A stretch of DNA of 5,960 bases from positions 1 to 5,960 of the forward strand of contig DAOTHY010000108.1 of NCBI GenBank assembly GCA_035447925.1. Direction: 5' to 3'. The DNA comes from JASUTC01 sp035447925 (GTDB lineage: Bacteria > Thermotogota > Thermotogae > MWEM01). Shown here one piece after another: positions 5,792-5,960 of the stretch. Every line of letters begins with the position of its first letter. Position 1 is the stretch's first letter. The notes under the pieces are model-generated. The model did not search any database and had not been told where the DNA came from. It saw only the letters and a program-made list of their open reading frames with translations. Made by a program: the position numbers and the translations under genes.

Positions 5792-5798
5792 GAGGTGG
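5792..5798 (+). promoter_or_regulatory. Ribosome binding site deciding a TTG start for the permease
   Basis: GAGGTGG lies 5 nt before TTG 5804. The sequence encoded from that TTG begins exactly like the N-terminus of the permease family, so the rare start is well supported. Confidence 0.8.
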
Positions 5799-5803
5799 CT
5801 TAC

Positions 5804-5960
5804 TTGACAGCCTACATAATAAGAAGATTATTGATACTTCCTATCATCCTTTTAGGCATCACGTTGATTATTTTTTCGATGATTTGGATGTTAGGCCCGG
5901 ATCGTTTATTAGCCTCATATATTAAAAGTCCGGAAGCTTTAAAAACACCCGATGCCAAAG
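5804..5960 (+). CDS. ABC transporter permease, DppB/OppB type, N-terminal part (continues beyond the window)
   Basis: Only the first 52 codons are in the window, starting at TTG 5804. The sequence opens M-T-A-Y-I-I-R-R-L-L and continues with one membrane helix (about residues 9-30, L-L-I-L-P-I-I-L-L-G-I-T-L-I-I-F). This is the standard start of the BPD_transp_1 permeases paired with family-5 solute-binding proteins, in which Y-I-x-R-R-L-L and P-x-x-L-x-G are common. The next segment, L-G-P-D-R-L-L-A-S-Y, corresponds to the family's P-G-D-P region and lies on the outside before the large extracytoplasmic loop. The protein would form half of the membrane channel; a DppC-like partner and ATPases would be expected further downstream but are not visible. 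It lies 137 nt after the receptor gene, beyond a terminator, so its expression is probably lower. The full length is normally about 310-350 residues. Confidence 0.9.
   Translation, partial: MTAYIIRRLLILPIILLGITLIIFSMIWMLGPDRLLASYIKSPEALKTPDAK

Overview
The window is a densely packed bacterial chromosomal segment at moderate-to-low GC. Shine-Dalgarno sites are strong (AGGAGG, GAGGTGG), GTG and TTG starts are frequent, and genes overlap or sit about 12-15 nt apart. The best guess for the source is a member of the Thermotogota or a similar non-Firmicute diderm. The endonuclease V closely resembles the Thermotoga maritima enzyme from memory. The family-5 solute-binding protein has the N-terminal style common in Thermotogota and a signal peptide with no lipobox cysteine, which argues against a typical monoderm Firmicute. 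This assignment is inference; no ribosomal RNA or other strong taxonomic marker is present.

Layout. (1) 1-1420, plus strand: the 3' part of truA (tRNA pseudouridine synthase A), a small single-pass membrane protein of unknown function overlapping the truA end, and nfi (endonuclease V). The three look co-transcribed. The nfi start appears to be a non-canonical codon (ATT or CTG) just after the upstream stop. (2) 1433-3525, minus strand: a two-gene operon read from about 3562, made of a DUF368/PopT-type membrane protein (putative undecaprenyl-phosphate flippase) followed 14 nt later by a 411-residue soluble protein that I cannot assign. It converges on nfi with only 12 nt between the stops. (3) 3526-3827: a divergent intergenic region of about 300 bp with an extended -10 promoter on each strand and a long imperfect inverted repeat between them. 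(4) 3828-5666, plus strand: a secreted family-5 ABC solute-binding protein with a strong promoter, a strong ribosome site and codon use different from nfi, followed by an intrinsic terminator. (5) 5804-end: the N-terminus of a DppB/OppB-type ABC permease, clearly the partner of the binding protein but separated from it by the terminator.

Functionally the window holds RNA modification and DNA repair housekeeping, a lipid-carrier recycling gene with an uncharacterised partner, and the beginning of a peptide- or oligosaccharide-type ABC importer. I see no mobile element, CRISPR array, tRNA or rRNA. Nothing here amounts to a convincing new multi-gene system. The most promising leads are the unassigned protein linked to popT, the non-canonical nfi start, and the structured divergent control region.
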